A DNA stretch of 64,000 nt from Streptomyces sp. P3 (GCA_016893485.2 JAFEKX020000001.1:5535501-5599500); one strand, 5' to 3'. Counted from the stretch's first letter, positions 1 to 10,475 are shown. Program-made: numbers and translations. The notes: generated from the letters alone by a model not told the origin.

Positions 1-296
1 ATCACCTCCAGGACACCGGAGTTGTCGGTGCCGTCGTCGAAGGTGATGTCGAAGGGGAAGTACGCGTTCTGCGCGCGACCGGCCAACTGCCCCGCGTACG
101 CGATGAGATCACCGGCGATGTGCTCGGCGGTGTACCGGCAGCTCCACTCCAGCCGGCCCGCCGTGGCCTTCTCCCAGTCCGGACCGCGCCAGTCCGCGCC
201 GGTCGCCGTGCGCAGGAGCGCGACGCAGCCCTCGACGGCCTCTTCCAGCTCGTCCGCGCCCGCGTTTGCGCCTGTGCTTCCGCCCGTGGTCCCCAT
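1..296 (-). CDS. DinB/mycothiol-dependent maleylpyruvate isomerase-like protein (N-terminal part only)
   Basis: The gene runs off the left window edge; 98 codons are visible from the ATG at 294-296. The product starts MGTTGGSTGAN and contains WSCRYTAEHIAGDL followed by an aromatic, acidic stretch (YFPFDITFDDGTDNSG). This resembles the metal-binding four-helix N-domain of actinobacterial mycothiol-dependent maleylpyruvate isomerase-like proteins, whose conserved His sits in a W..R...AH/EH pattern. In this family the domain binds a divalent metal and mycothiol; the actual substrate is unknown. The following minus-strand gene upstream (321-983) has the same orientation. Family assignment is moderate because the C-terminus is missing. 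Confidence 0.6.
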   Translation of the reverse strand, partial: MGTTGGSTGANAGADELEEAVEGCVALLRTATGADWRGPDWEKATAGRLEWSCRYTAEHIAGDLIAYAGQLAGRAQNAYFPFDITFDDGTDNSGVLEV

Positions 297-320
297 GCGG
301 GGAGCATACGGGCCGCGACG

Positions 321-983
321 TCATCCGGCAGTCGGGTCCGCCGAGGCCAGGAGATCCAGTTCCGACGTCAGGTTGTAGCGTGCCGTCGCCTCCCATTCCT
401 CGGCCCCGTGCGGCGTCCTGAACAGCCTAGGCAGGGCCAGGAGTTGGCGCAGGATTGCCGAACGGCCCTCCCTGAACGCCTCGTTGGGGACGAACGCGTA
501 CTCCTCCCGCACCGCCGCCGTGTATGCCGCGTACGCCGACGGGGGTGCGGCCAGGATCGCCAGGTCCGCGTCGCACAGCACCTGGCCGTCGGGGTCGTCG
601 TCCGCCGGGGCGTGCGTGACGGTCAGGCGGACCAGGCGGGCCACCTCGGCCGTCTTCGCCTCCGGTACGCCCGCCTCCGTCAGCGCGCGTTCGGCCAGCC
701 GCGCGGACCGCTCCTCGTTCTCGGAGCGGTCGGGGAGGTAGACCGCGTCGTGGAACCAGGCCGCGAGCCGTACGACGTCCGGGTCGGTGGCGTGTTTCTC
801 CAGGACGTCGATGTGGTCGAGGACCGAGGTGAGGTGGGTGAGCGTGTGGTAGTGGCGCTGGGGTTCCTGCCAGCGGGCGAGGAGGTTCTCGGCGTACGGC
901 GACGGGTCGGGGCCGTCGGCGGAGGGGCGGGCGCCGTCGAGGGCGCGGGTCCAGCGGGCGCGGAGAGCGTCGAGATCGGGCAT
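321..983 (-). CDS. HD-domain metal-dependent phosphohydrolase-like protein
   Basis: Intact 220-residue protein starting ATG at 983. The metal-binding HD superfamily pattern is visible: RHYHTLTH at about 43-50, the HD pair in WFHDAVY at 78-79, and a late Asp in VLCDADLAIL near 138. Length and pattern match predicted actinobacterial HD phosphohydrolases of about 200-220 residues that act on unknown phosphorylated small molecules. It reads toward the partial gene at the left edge, 24 bases away, so the two may be co-transcribed. Divergent to the gene beginning at 1028. The specific substrate cannot be told from sequence. Confidence 0.85.
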   Translation of the reverse strand: MPDLDALRARWTRALDGARPSADGPDPSPYAENLLARWQEPQRHYHTLTHLTSVLDHIDVLEKHATDPDVVRLAAWFHDAVYLPDRSENEERSARLAERALTEAGVPEAKTAEVARLVRLTVTHAPADDDPDGQVLCDADLAILAAPPSAYAAYTAAVREEYAFVPNEAFREGRSAILRQLLALPRLFRTPHGAEEWEATARYNLTSELDLLASADPTAG

Positions 984-1027
984 GCCCCTTATTTTCCTCC
1001 CGGGCCCGCGCCCCTAGCGTGGAACGC

Positions 1028-1711
1028 ATGACTTACGCCGACACAGCACACGACGTACGCGATCCCGAACTGCCCGGACGGCTGCTCGTCACCGAGCGCG
1101 ACGCCCTGATTCCGCTGCTCCGTTCCCGACCCGACGACGACTTCGCGCTGGCCACCCTCGCATGTCCCGGCTGGACCGTGCGGGACGTGCTCGCGCACTG
1201 TGCGGCCGCGCTGACGCGGGTGGTGGAGCGGCGCTTCGAGAAGGGGGTGTTCTCGCCGGAGGCCAACGACCGGGACATCGCGGAGCGGGCCGACTGGACC
1301 AACGCGCGGATCGTCGACGAGCTGGAGCGCGGGATGACCGAGGCGGGGGCCGCGATCGCCCGCGCGGGCGGGCCACTGGACGCCGTCGCGCTGGGGGAGT
1401 GGGTGCACGCCGGTGACGTACGGGACGTGCTCGGTGTGCCCGGCGCCTATGGGGGCGAGGGGCTGGAGTCCGCTCTCGCCCTTCTCGGCCTGGTGACCCG
1501 GCAGAGAAACCACCGGCCTCTGCACGCCGACCTCGACGACCTGGACGATCCGCTGCTGCTGGGCGATCTGTCGGGCGAGCTGACCCCGGCGCGCTACATC
1601 GGCGACGCGCCCACGCTCGTACGGCTGTACTCGGGGCGGCCCGTGCCGGACGGGACGGGGTACGAGCTGGCGGGGGCCGATCCCGCGGAGCTGAACATCT
1701 TCGGCGGGTGA
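1028..1711 (+). CDS. maleylpyruvate isomerase family mycothiol-binding protein (TIGR03083-like)
   Basis: Intact protein of 227 residues from ATG 1028; an in-frame GTG at 1019 is an alternative start. The N-terminal half carries the DinB-like core with PGWTVRDVLAHCAAALTRVV, where the His of the W.V.D...H motif is a predicted metal ligand. The C-terminal half (ELTPARYIGDAPTLVRLYSG) matches the small sterol-carrier-like tail of TIGR03083 proteins. Family members are thought to use mycothiol as cofactor in detoxification or isomerisation. It lies head to head with the HD gene, with a 44-base gap, so the two share a short divergent promoter region. Substrate unknown. Confidence 0.8.
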   Translation: MTYADTAHDVRDPELPGRLLVTERDALIPLLRSRPDDDFALATLACPGWTVRDVLAHCAAALTRVVERRFEKGVFSPEANDRDIAERADWTNARIVDELERGMTEAGAAIARAGGPLDAVALGEWVHAGDVRDVLGVPGAYGGEGLESALALLGLVTRQRNHRPLHADLDDLDDPLLLGDLSGELTPARYIGDAPTLVRLYSGRPVPDGTGYELAGADPAELNIFGG

Positions 1712-1816
1712 TCCGGGGCCGGTGCCGGGGTGATCTCGCGGGCCCCGATCCTCACGCGTACCCTGATATTGGACTAGACCTGTAGCCGCTCCAGGGAACA
1801 CGACGGAAGGGGTCCT

Positions 1817-2507
1817 ATGAGCACGCGTGCAGTCCTGGAGGTGATCGCCCTCGGCGCCGAGGACGCGGTCGCCGCTCAGGCCGGAGGCGCGGACCGTCTC
1901 GAACTGGTCACCGACATGGCGGCCGACGGACTCACCCCGCCGGTGGAGACCTTCGCCGCCATCCGCGCCGCCGTCGACATCGACCTGCGCGTGATGCTGC
2001 GCCTCGCGGACGGGTTCGCCGCGGGCGACGTCGACCGGCTCGTGCGGATCGCCGGGAACTGCGGGCCGCCGGCGCCGACCAGTTCGTGCTCGGGTTCCTC
2101 GGCCCGGACGGCGGCGTCGACCTGGACGCCGTGGAGCGGGTCGTCGCCGAACTGGACGGCTGCGCCTGGACGTTCCACCGCGCGATCGACCGCGCCGCCG
2201 ACCGCGACGCCCTGCGCAAGCAACTCGCGGACCTGCCCGGCCTGGACGCCTACCTCACCGCCGGTGCGGCCGACGGCGTCGACGACGGCCTGGCCACGCT
2301 GCTCCGCGAGGCCGCGCTGCACGGCGAACCGGGCTACGAGCAGCGCCTCCTCGTCGGCGGCGGCCTGCGTCTCGACCACGTACCGCCCCTGATCGCCGCG
2401 GGAGTCGACGCCTTCCACATCGGCGGCGCCGCCCGGCCCGAAGGCTGGGAGCGGCCGTGTCGGCGGCGGCCGTGGGCGAGTGGCGGGCGGTCCTCGACGG
2501 AGCCTGA
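1817..2507 (+). CDS. cutC: copper homeostasis protein CutC (two frameshifts)
   Basis: Begins ATG 1817 with MSTRAVLEVIALGAEDA, followed by GGADRLELVTDMAADGLTPP, the N-terminal hallmark of CutC TIM-barrel proteins. The frame breaks near 2052, where GCCGGGAACTG lacks one G of the expected run, then continues as FVLGFLGPDGGVDLDAV, WTFHRAID and LVGGGLRLDHV to HIGGAARP. A second one-base loss near 2448 restores the end AAVSAAAVGEWRAVLDGA with TGA at 2505-2507. CutC was named for copper homeostasis, but its catalytic role is still unclear. Apart from the two run-length breaks the protein is full length, about 230 residues. Stand-alone gene between an upstream same-strand gene and a convergent helicase gene. 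Confidence 0.85.
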
Positions 2508-2542
2508 AGCGCCCGGCCCTGTGCGCGAACCGCCCTTTTCGC

Positions 2543-4597
2543 TCAGGCGAGTTGGGCGGGAAGCGGCGCCGTGTGCGTGACGATCAGGCCCGACACCGCT
2601 CGGGTCAGCGCCACGTACAGGCGCCGTAGGCCGGTGCGTTCGTCCGGCTCGCCGTCGACCACTGCCCGCGGCTCGTCGAGCACCACGTAGTCGTACTCCA
2701 GGCCCTTCGCGAGCGAGGCCGGGACGAGGGTCAGCCGCGTGTCCGCGGTGGTCTCCTCACCCGGGTCGATGTAGCCGATGCCCGCCGCGGTGAGGGCGTC
2801 CGCCAGCGCCGGGATCCTGGCATCGGCGGCGATCAGGCCCGTCGAGCCCTCGTTGCGCAGCAACTCCTCGCAGGCGGCGACCACTTCGTCCGTGCCGGCG
2901 ATCTCGCGGAGGTCGAAGAAGCCCGGGTTCTCACGGACCGAGGCGACCGGCGTCAGGCCCGGCGCGATGTGCGGGAGCAGCCGGGAGGCGTATGTGATGA
3001 CGTCCGTCGGCACCCGGAAACCGGCCGTCAACTCCTCGATCACGCCCTCCGACTTGCCGAGGTGGGCCAGCGCCTCGTCCCAACTCCGCGTCGCCCAGGG
3101 CGTGGTGCCCTGCGCGAGGTCGCCGAGGACGGTCGCGGAACCGGTGGTGCAGCGGCGGCCGACCGCGCGGTACTGCATGGGGAGAGGTCCTGCGCCTCGT
3201 CGAGCACCACATGCCCGAGCGAGTGCGTCCGCTGCACGAGGTCGGTCGCCTCGTCGATCAACACCGCGTCCGCGGCAGCCCACTTGGCGGCCTTGACGCT
3301 CCGCACCGCCCGTTTTCCAGATCCAGGCAGCGCCCAGAGGATCGTCTTCTGCTCCTCCTCGTCGAGGATGCCGTCCGCGTGCGCGGCGAGGAAGTCCGCG
3401 TCGGTGAGCAGCCGCAGCACGAGCTTCGCGGGCTCGACCGGCGGCCACACCGCCTTGACGGCCGCCTTCACCGCGGTGTTGCGGGCCACCGCGTCCTGCA
3501 CCCGGTCGTCCGGCGCCTCCCGGACCGCTCCATCTGCACCAGCACGGCATGCGCGATGCGCTGCGGAAGGGCCTCGCGGGCGGCGCCGTAGCGGATGTCG
3601 CGGTCGAGCAACTCCCGCACGATGGCCTCGAGTTCGTAGGCCGGGACTCGCCAGCGGCGCGAGCCGCGCACCACCATCACCGGCTCGGTGGGCAGCGTCA
3701 CGTGCGAGTAGACGGCCCGGCGGAGGACCTCGGCCATGCGGGCGTCGCCCTTGATGACGGCGGCCGGTGCCTCGTCAGTGCCGCTCACCTCGACATGCGC
3801 GACCAGGTCGTCGACAGTTCCTTGACGGACCGTCAACTCACCCAGTGCGGGCAGGACTTGCTCGATGTAGTGCAGGAAGGACTTGTTCGGCCCGATGACG
3901 AGGGTGCCGGTGCGGGCGAGCCGCTCGCGGTGGGCGTAGAGGAGGTAGGCGACCCGGTGCAGGCCGACGGCCGTCTTTCCGGTGCCGGGGCCTCCCTGCA
4001 CACAGACTGTCCCGCCGAGACCGGACCGTACGATCTCGTCCTGCTCGGGCTGGATGGTCGCGACGATGTCGCGCATCGGGCCCACACGCGGGCGCTCGAT
4101 CTCCTGCTGGAGCAGCCTGCTGGTCGCGGCGGCCTCGGCCGGGTCCATGAGGTGCTCGTCCTCGTACGCCGTGAGGTCGCCGCCCGTGTACCCGAAGCGG
4201 CGGCGCAGCGAGACGTCCAGCGGGTCCTTCTTGGACGCCCGGTAGAACGGCTGCGAGACCGGCGCGCGCCAGTCGATGACCATCGGGTCGCCGTCGGCGT
4301 CGTGCACATGGCGGCGGCCGATGTAGAACTGCTCGCCCTCCGCGCCCTCGGCCTGCTCGGCGCCCGGAGCGTGCAGGTAGGTGAGGCGGCCGAAGAACAG
4401 CGGGGTGTCGCTCAGGTCGGCCAGCGCCTTGATGCGGTCGTCGATCTGGCGGGCGAGACCTCGGCGTTGACCCAGTTCGCCGTGACGTCCCTGATGTCGA
4501 GCGACTCGGCGTCCTCGCGCATGGCGCGCAGCGCGGAACGGGAGGAGGCCAGGTGGGAGCGTTCGCGGGCGAGCGGATCGTCGGTGGGCGTGGACAG
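2543..4597 (-). CDS. HelD/HelR-like UvrD-family RNA polymerase-associated ATPase (several frameshifts)
   Basis: About 685 codons on the minus strand. The order of recognisable parts is: an N-terminal charged arm (LARERSHLASSRSALRAMR), DADGDPMVIDWRAPVSQPFYR, a Walker A segment GGPGTGKTAVGLHR, the Walker B region VVLDEAQDLSPMQYRAV, a C-terminal helicase segment LTLVPASLAKGLEYDYVVLD and LYVALTRAVSGL. These match the HelD/HelR class, which lacks true helicase activity, binds RNA polymerase and in Streptomyces can release rifampicin. The frame is lost near 4451, 3520 and 3187, each at a C/G run one base short. The upstream reading frame offers only CTG at 4595-4597 behind a good GGAGG site, so the start may be CTG or a miscalled base. 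Which of the several Streptomyces HelD-type proteins it is cannot be fixed. Confidence 0.8.
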
Positions 4598-4850
4598 GGG
4601 GTGCCTCCGGAAGACCTAAGTGGGGTACCGACCGGTTTCCGTCCGGGCGGTGGCACTCCCTGCGGGGAGGCGGGCAAGAGCGGAGATTCTAGGTCAGGGC
4701 ACCCGGCGGGGGCGAATGGTTTTCCATCCCCTAGGGGACGACCCTCCACCCAGCAGGGGAACGGGTCAGCCCGGAGACGTAGAAGGGCGGCTTGGAGGTT
4801 GGCTCTCTGGACCGATGCCGACCTTATGTCCCAAGACGCACCATGGAGAC

Positions 4851-5035
4851 ATGAGCGCAGCAACCATCACCCCGATCCCCGCCCGCCCGACCGGCGCGAC
4901 ACCGGCCACCGGCGGCAGCCACCCCCATCGCCTCGGCAATGCCCTGCGCGCGCGATAAAAGTGTTCGCGGAGGCCGCGTTCAGCGTGGTCGTCCTCGGTG
5001 AGTACGGCGAGGAAGCGGGCGTTCGCCGTAAGTGA
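4851..5035 (+). CDS. small conserved hypothetical protein, about 60 residues (one frameshift)
   Basis: Starts ATG 4851 (MSAATITPIPARPTGAT) and passes through GGSHPHRLGNALR. The literal frame then stops, but one step away it continues IKVFAEAAFSVVVLGEYGEE and AGVRRK to TGA at 5033-5035. The junction is a GCGCGCGCG dinucleotide run, so one repeat unit too many (or one base too few) explains the break. The joined product has a Pro/Ala/Thr-rich first half and a compact hydrophobic/charged second half; I recall similar short proteins in other streptomycetes but no function. It lies in the gap between two minus-strand helicase genes. Confidence 0.6.
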
Positions 5036-5093
5036 CCGCCCGCATCCCCGCACCGCCCGCTTCACCCGCCGCGTCCGCGTTCCAGCGTGACGC

Positions 5094-6737
5094 TCAGCTC
5101 TCCGCGAGGATCTCGTCCGCGTCCATGATCCGGTAGGCGTACCCCTGTTCCGCCAGGAAGCGCTGGCGGTGGGCGGCGAAGTCCTGGTCGATCGTGTCGC
5201 GCGCGACGACCGAGTAGAAGTGCGCCTGGTGTCCGTCGGCCTTCGGCCGCAGCACCCGTCCGAGCCGCTGGGCCTCCTCCTGACGCGAGCCGAACGTCCC
5301 CGACACCTGGATCGCTACGGTCGCCTCCGGCAGGTCGATCGAGAAGTTCGCGACCTTCGACACCACGAGCACGCTGATCTCCCCCTCGCGGAACGCCCCG
5401 AAGAGCTTCTCCCGCTGCGCGTTCGAGGTCTCGCCCTTGATCACGGGCGCGTTCAAGTGCTCGCCCAGTTCGTCGAGTTGGTCGATGTACTGCCCGATGA
5501 CGAGGATCTGCTGACCGGCGAAGCGCCGCACGATCGCCTCCGTGACCTTCCGCTTCGTCGCGGTGGTCGCACAGAAGCGGTACTTCTCCTCGGCCTCGGC
5601 GGTGGCGTACGCGAGCCGCTCGGAGTCCGTGAGGTTGACCCGGACCTCGACACAGTCGGCGGGCGCGATGTAACCCTGCGCCTCGATCTCCTTCCAGGGC
5701 GCGTCGAACCGCTTCGGCCCGATGAGCGAGAACACGTCCGACTCCCGGCCGTCCTCCCGCACGAGGGTCGCGGTCAGGCCCAGCCGCCGCCGCGCCTGCA
5801 GATCGGCGGTGAACTTGAAGACCGGCGCGGGCAGCAGGTGCACCTCGTCGTAGAGGATGAGCCCCCAGTCGCGGGAGTCGAACAGCTCCAGGTGCGGGTA
5901 GACACCCTTCCGCCGGGTCGTCAGCACCTGGTACGTGGCGATGGTGACCGGCCGGATCTCCTTGCGCGTCCCGCTGTACTCCCCGATCTCCTCCTCGGTC
6001 AGCGAGGTCCGCTTGATCAGCTCGTGCTTCCACTGCCGGGCGGAGACGGTGTTGGTGACGAGGATCAGCGTGGTCGACTTGGCCTGCGCCATGGCGCCCG
6101 CGCCGACGAGCGTCTTCCCGGCGCCACACGGCAGGACGACGACGCCGCTGCCGCCGTGCCAGAAGTTCTCCACGGCCTGCTTCTGGTACGGGCGCAGCGC
6201 CCAGCCGTCCTCGTCCAGCTCGATCGCGTGCGCCTCGCCGTCGACGTACCCGGCGAGGTCCTCGGCCGGCCAGCCCAGCTTCAGCAGCACCTGCTTGATC
6301 TGCCCGCGCTCGGAGGGATGCACGGCGACGGTGTCGGGGTCCAGGCGGTTGCCGACCAGCGGGGCGATCCGCTTCGACCGCAGGATCTCCTCCAGCACCG
6401 GCCGGTCCGTGGTGGTGAGGACGAGCCCGTGCGCGGGGTGCTTGCTCAGGGTGAGCCCGCCGTACCGGTCCATGGTCTCGGCGATGTCCACGAGCAGCGC
6501 GTGCGGCACGGGATACCGGCTGTACTCCACCAGCGCGTCCACGACCTGCTCGGCGTCGTGGCCGGCGGCCCGCGCGTTCCACAGCCCGAGCGGGGTCACC
6601 CGGTAGGTGTGGATGTGCTCCGGCGCCCGCTCCAGCTCGGCGAACGGCGCGATGGCGCGCCGGCAGTCGTCGGCTCGCTCGTGATCGACCTCGAGGAGAA
6701 GGGTCTTGTCGGACTGGACGATGAGGGGGCCATTCAC
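5094..6737 (-). CDS. bacterial XPB-type DNA repair helicase
   Basis: Intact 547-residue protein from GTG 6737. An N-terminal XPB-like damage-recognition/WHD-like region (about 1-170) precedes two RecA-like domains. Visible helicase motifs: Walker A PCGAGKT at 203-209, DEVH at 297-300, TAT at 322-324 with the XPB-specific RED motif (VREDG) at 327-329, and motif VI QRLGRVLRPK near 475-485. In archaea and bacteria XPB is a 3'-5' helicase acting in nucleotide excision repair. It is divergent from the NUDIX gene at 6873. The helicase-associated gene ending at 7347 is also on the minus strand, a frequent actinobacterial arrangement. Unlike many neighbours the frame is unbroken. Confidence 0.95.
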   Translation of the reverse strand: MNGPLIVQSDKTLLLEVDHERADDCRRAIAPFAELERAPEHIHTYRVTPLGLWNARAAGHDAEQVVDALVEYSRYPVPHALLVDIAETMDRYGGLTLSKHPAHGLVLTTTDRPVLEEILRSKRIAPLVGNRLDPDTVAVHPSERGQIKQVLLKLGWPAEDLAGYVDGEAHAIELDEDGWALRPYQKQAVENFWHGGSGVVVLPCGAGKTLVGAGAMAQAKSTTLILVTNTVSARQWKHELIKRTSLTEEEIGEYSGTRKEIRPVTIATYQVLTTRRKGVYPHLELFDSRDWGLILYDEVHLLPAPVFKFTADLQARRRLGLTATLVREDGRESDVFSLIGPKRFDAPWKEIEAQGYIAPADCVEVRVNLTDSERLAYATAEAEEKYRFCATTATKRKVTEAIVRRFAGQQILVIGQYIDQLDELGEHLNAPVIKGETSNAQREKLFGAFREGEISVLVVSKVANFSIDLPEATVAIQVSGTFGSRQEEAQRLGRVLRPKADGHQAHFYSVVARDTIDQDFAAHRQRFLAEQGYAYRIMDADEILAES

Positions 6738-6872
6738 GCGCGACTGCCTTTCTGCGGGCCTCGGCCGGGCCTGGAGGACTCGGGACGGCCAAACGTCCAG
6801 TGTGCACTACCGGCCGGTGATCACGGCGGGGTCTGGGAGGGTGGGGGCTCGGGCGAGCGGAGGGTGGGGGCC

Positions 6873-7402
6873 GTGGGCGAGCTGGTGGACCGGGTGGACG
6901 AGCAGGACCGGGTGCTCGGGGTGGTGGAGCGGGGGAGGCGATCACGCGTCACTGGTTGCACCGGGTGGCGACGACTGTCTGCCGGGACGCCGAGGGCCGC
7001 GTACTGGTGCATCGGCGGGCGGCGGACATGTCACGGTTCCCGGGTCAGTACAACTGGCTGATCGGGGGCGGTGTGGAGGCCGGGGAGTCGTACGAGGAGG
7101 CGGCGGCCCGTGAACTCACCGAGGAACTCGGGGTACGGGCGCCGGTGCGGTTCGCGCTCAAGTTCCTGTGCCGGGGCGTGATCAGCCCGTACTGGCTCGG
7201 CATCCATGAAGCAGTCGTCGACGAGGACATCACGCCCGACCCGGACGAGATCGCCTGGCACGCGTGGGTCACGGAGGGCGAACTCCGGGAGATGGCGGAC
7301 AGGCCGACCTTCGTACCGGACGGCGCGGAGGCGCTGACCCGCTACCTCAGTCCTCGGCCAGTTCCGCCACCCCCGTCACCCGGTGCAGCGGATACGTCCT
7401 GA
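6873..7402 (+). CDS. NUDIX hydrolase (one frameshift)
   Basis: The likely start is GTG 6873, eight bases after GGAGGG, giving VGELVDRVDEQDRVLGVVERG. One G is missing in the run near 6935; the next frame continues EAITRHWLHRVATTVCR. The NUDIX box is complete: GGVEAGESYEEAAARELTEE followed by LGV at roughly 70-95 (G-x5-E-x7-REUxEExGU). It ends with a Pro-rich tail that overlaps by 56 bases the convergent gene ending at 7347; the last 15 residues may therefore be an artefact. NUDIX enzymes hydrolyse nucleoside diphosphates linked to other groups. The substrate is not evident. Its position between XPB and a helicase-associated gene is suggestive but not proof of a repair or nucleotide-sanitising role. 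Confidence 0.8.
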
Positions 7403-9970
7403 CCTCGTCCGCCGTGTGGTCGTACGCCGTGACGAAGCCGCCCTCCACGCGGATGGGGGCGATGACGCGCTGGCTGGCGGCGCCCTCGGCGTTGACGTAG
7501 CCGATCCAGAGGGTGGTGCCGGTGAGGACGGCGGCCTGCACGGTGGCGAGGGTCTCGGCCGAACTGGTGCGGGGGAGTTCGCCGTTGGGGGCGTGGTCGT
7601 CTTGAGGGGGTCGTCGAGGCGCGGTCGCCCGCCCTGATCGCGCGGATCGCCGCCGACAGGAGGGTCGTGTCCGGGGTCGGCGGCCCGTCCGGTACCGGGT
7701 CCGGGGCCGTGCGGGGCGGGGTGCGGCGGGCGTGGGCCCGGGTGATGACGACATCGCCCTCGGCGGACTCGGCGGCCGGCGCGAACCCCATCGCGCGCAG
7801 CCCGTCGAGCAGCGCCGCCGGGTCGGCCTGCGCGGCCAGCACGGTCGGGGCGAGCCGGCGCAGGCGCAGGCCCGCCGACCGCTTGTCCGCGAGGATCTCG
7901 CTGAGCACCGCGTCGTCGTCGCAGCGGACGTACGCCGAGGCCGCGCCGATCCGCAGATGGCCGTGTCTGCGGGCCACGTCGTCGATGAGGTAGGCGAGGG
8001 GCTGCGGGACCGGAGTACGGGAGTGCGCGGTGAGGAAGTCGTGCAGGTCGGACGCGGAACGGCCCGCGTCCAGCGCGCGGCGCACCGAGCCCGGCGTGAA
8101 GCGGTACACCGTCGCCCCGCCCTTCGACTCCACGTCCGCGAGCACGTCCAGCATGTCCGCCAACGGCCGCTCCAGCGGGCCGGGAGCCACCGCCGTCAGG
8201 TCCGCCTGGAGCAGGACGTGGTCCAACGGGTCGGGGAGCAGCGGCGCGAGGATCCGCGCGGCGGCGGCACTCGCGGCGGCCTGCTCGGCGGGGAGAGGGG
8301 GTCCGGGTGAGCGGGCGGACGGTGGTGATGGACGGGGAGCTTGTCGCCGGGGCCGGAGGGATCGGGGGAGGAGACCGAGGGGTCGGAGGGGTCGGCGCCA
8401 TCACCCGCCCCCACCGACTCCAGCCCCAGCAACGCCCGCCCCTGCCGGGACAAGGCCCCCGCCCCGTCACCCCCAACATCTCCGCCTCGCCCAACGTCCA
8501 CCGGGCAAGCCGACTCCGCAGATCGTCATCCCCTGAGCACCCGCACCGGCACCCGCGCCGGAACCCGCACCCTCGGCACTCCCGGCACCACTCCCGGCAC
8601 TCCGCTGCCCCCACCCGCCCCCGCACAGGCCGCTCCCACCGCAACCGGGCCAGCACGGACTCCGCGGACGGCGACGCGCCCTCGGGCAACCCGGCGAGCA
8701 GCCCGAGCACCCGGTGTCGTACCTCCGGAGCCGCCGAGCGGTCCAGGCCGGGGCCCAGCGCGGACAGGGTCCGTTCCTTCGCGTCCCGGCCGCCGACCAG
8801 ACCGGAGGTCCGGGTCGCCGTGAGCCAGGCCTCCGCGAGCCGGGCCCAGCGCTGGGCGGCGGGCTGCTCGAGCCACTCGTCGTAGGCCGGGGTCGCCGCG
8901 TACCGTTCGTCGGCGTCGCCGTCGGAGGCCAACAGGCCTGCCGCGTAGGCGAGTTCGACCCAGAACGCGGCGACGGGCTCGGACACGTCCAGGGCGACCG
9001 CCGTCCGCTTCAGGTCGCGGACGCTGAGGCCGCCCGCGCGCATGACCGCGGGCCCGCCCTCGTCCCAGTCCTTCAGCAGCTCCTCGACCGTGGCGAGCGC
9101 GGTGTACGCCTGCCCGGCCGCCGTCGTGTCCACAACCTGTGGACGGTGCGTCGCCTTCGCCTCGACCGCGGGCGCCACCGGCTCGACCTCCCGGTGCGCG
9201 CGCCCGGCCCGCAGATGCAGGGCCACTTCACGCGGGAGTACGACCGTGCCGGGCGCCGTCGGCAGCAGCAGACCCCGGTCGATGAGCCAGCGCAGCCAGG
9301 GCGCCGGGTCGGCGGTGACCTGGCCGTACGGCGGGCCCCAGACCAGCCGGTTGAGCACCTCAAGCGACTCCTCGGGGGCGCCGGCGAGCAGCGTCTTCAT
9401 CCGGCGCCGGGCCGTGAACAGCTTGGTCAGTGACGCCACCGCGGACACCGGGTCGTGGGTGGAGGGCAGGCCCGCCGCCGTCACGATCTCCTGGATCCGG
9501 CCCGGCGACATGCCCGCCGTGGCCTCCGCGACCGTGGGCCCGAGGCCGGTCGGCGACGGGTGCTGCGGCGACGGCGCCAGCAGCTCGCGCGCCGTCCGCA
9601 CCAGCCGCAGCCGGTCGTCCGCGCCCCACACCAGCGCCTGCTCGCGCAGCGCGGCGAGGGCGCGCGGCAGCGCGTGCACGACCGCGGGATCGCGCCGGTC
9701 GCCCGCCATCAACGCGAGCAGCTCGTCGTACGCCGCCGGGTCCGACGCGACGGCCAGTGCCTCCGCCGTCTGCAGCGCGAAACGGTCGAGGCGCTCGAGG
9801 GCGCGCACGACCGACCCGCGGGTACCGGCCCGGGTCGCGAGCTGGGTGAGGTCGGTGGGGACGGGCGTGATGAGGTCGGGGCGGCTGCGCAGCAGCGCGG
9901 CAAGGGAGGCGTCGTCCCTGGTTCGGAGGGCCTCCGCGAGCGAACGGGGCGGCGTGGCCGGGGTGCTCAT
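7347..9970 (-). CDS. helicase-associated (Helicase_C_3/XPB-Ssl2-like) protein with C-terminal regulatory tail (several frameshifts)
   Basis: The N-terminal ~480 residues are unbroken from ATG 9970: MSTPATPPRSLAEALRTRDD, RPDLITPVPTDLTQLATRAG, then ARRRMKTLLAGAPEESLEVL and WGPPYGQVTADPAPWLRW. Such proteins carry a degenerate helicase C-terminal domain and lie beside XPB in many actinobacteria. Frame is lost around 8650, 8450 and 8290 in very GC-rich runs and again near 7605. Between these the sequence reads HVLLQADLTAVAPGPLERPL, FTPGSVRRALDAGRSASDLH, and ends GYVNAEGAASQRVIAPIRVE... VTGVAELAED, a WYL-like C-terminus. Function is unknown; a role with XPB is an inference from the neighbourhood. 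GTG 9979 is an alternative start. Confidence 0.7.
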
Positions 9971-10097
9971 CCGACCCACGGTAGCGGGTACGGGCCCCGG
10001 GCCGGTGTCCTCCGCCCCGAGGTGAGCACACCGCGACGACCCGCGTGCGCACGGTACCCGCCCGTCGGCGAACGACCGATGGGCGGCCGGAGAAGCC

Positions 10098-10475
10098 CCG
10101 CACCGGGGCAGGGCGGCGACGATCGCCCCCTCCCCGGCAACCGGAGAAGCCCCGCCCGCCCACGATGGCGGCCGTCTCCCCGGCTGGGACCCCTACGCGG
10201 CCGAAGCCGCCCGCCCCAGGGCACGGGGGCAACGATCTCTCCCCGGCTGCGGGAAGGCCCCGCCCGCCTGCCACGGCCGCCGTCTCCCGGATGGGGCCCC
10301 TACGCGGTCGACGCCTCCCGCACCCGGGCACGGCGGCGACGATCGCCCCTGCCCGGCTGCCGGAAAGGCCCCACCCGCCTGCGACGGCCGCCGTCTCCCG
10401 GCTGGGACCCCTACGCGGTCGACGCCGCCCGCACCCGGGCACGGCGGCAGCGATCGTTTCCCCGGCCACCGAGTA
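10098..10475. repeat. imperfect tandem repeat array, unit about 107-113 bp, three copies plus partials
   Basis: The 670-base gap between 9971 and 10643 contains no convincing gene. It is filled by a repeat marked by GATC steps at 10121, 10234, 10341 and 10452, giving spacings of 113, 107 and 111 bases. Each unit carries GACCCCTACGCGG, a CGCACCCGGGCACGGCGGC-type block, ACGATC, CCCGGCTGC and ACGGCCGCCGTCTCCCGG. Unit lengths are not multiples of three, so a coding repeat is unlikely, although open frames exist in several phases because the DNA lacks A/T-rich stops. The rest of the gap (10476-10630) has no recognisable feature except the ribosome site for the next gene. Confidence 0.85.

Noticed and set aside
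5062..6945. A 627-codon minus-strand frame over XPB and a matching long plus-strand frame
   Set aside because: XPB in the third frame has complete helicase motifs; the others are shadows.
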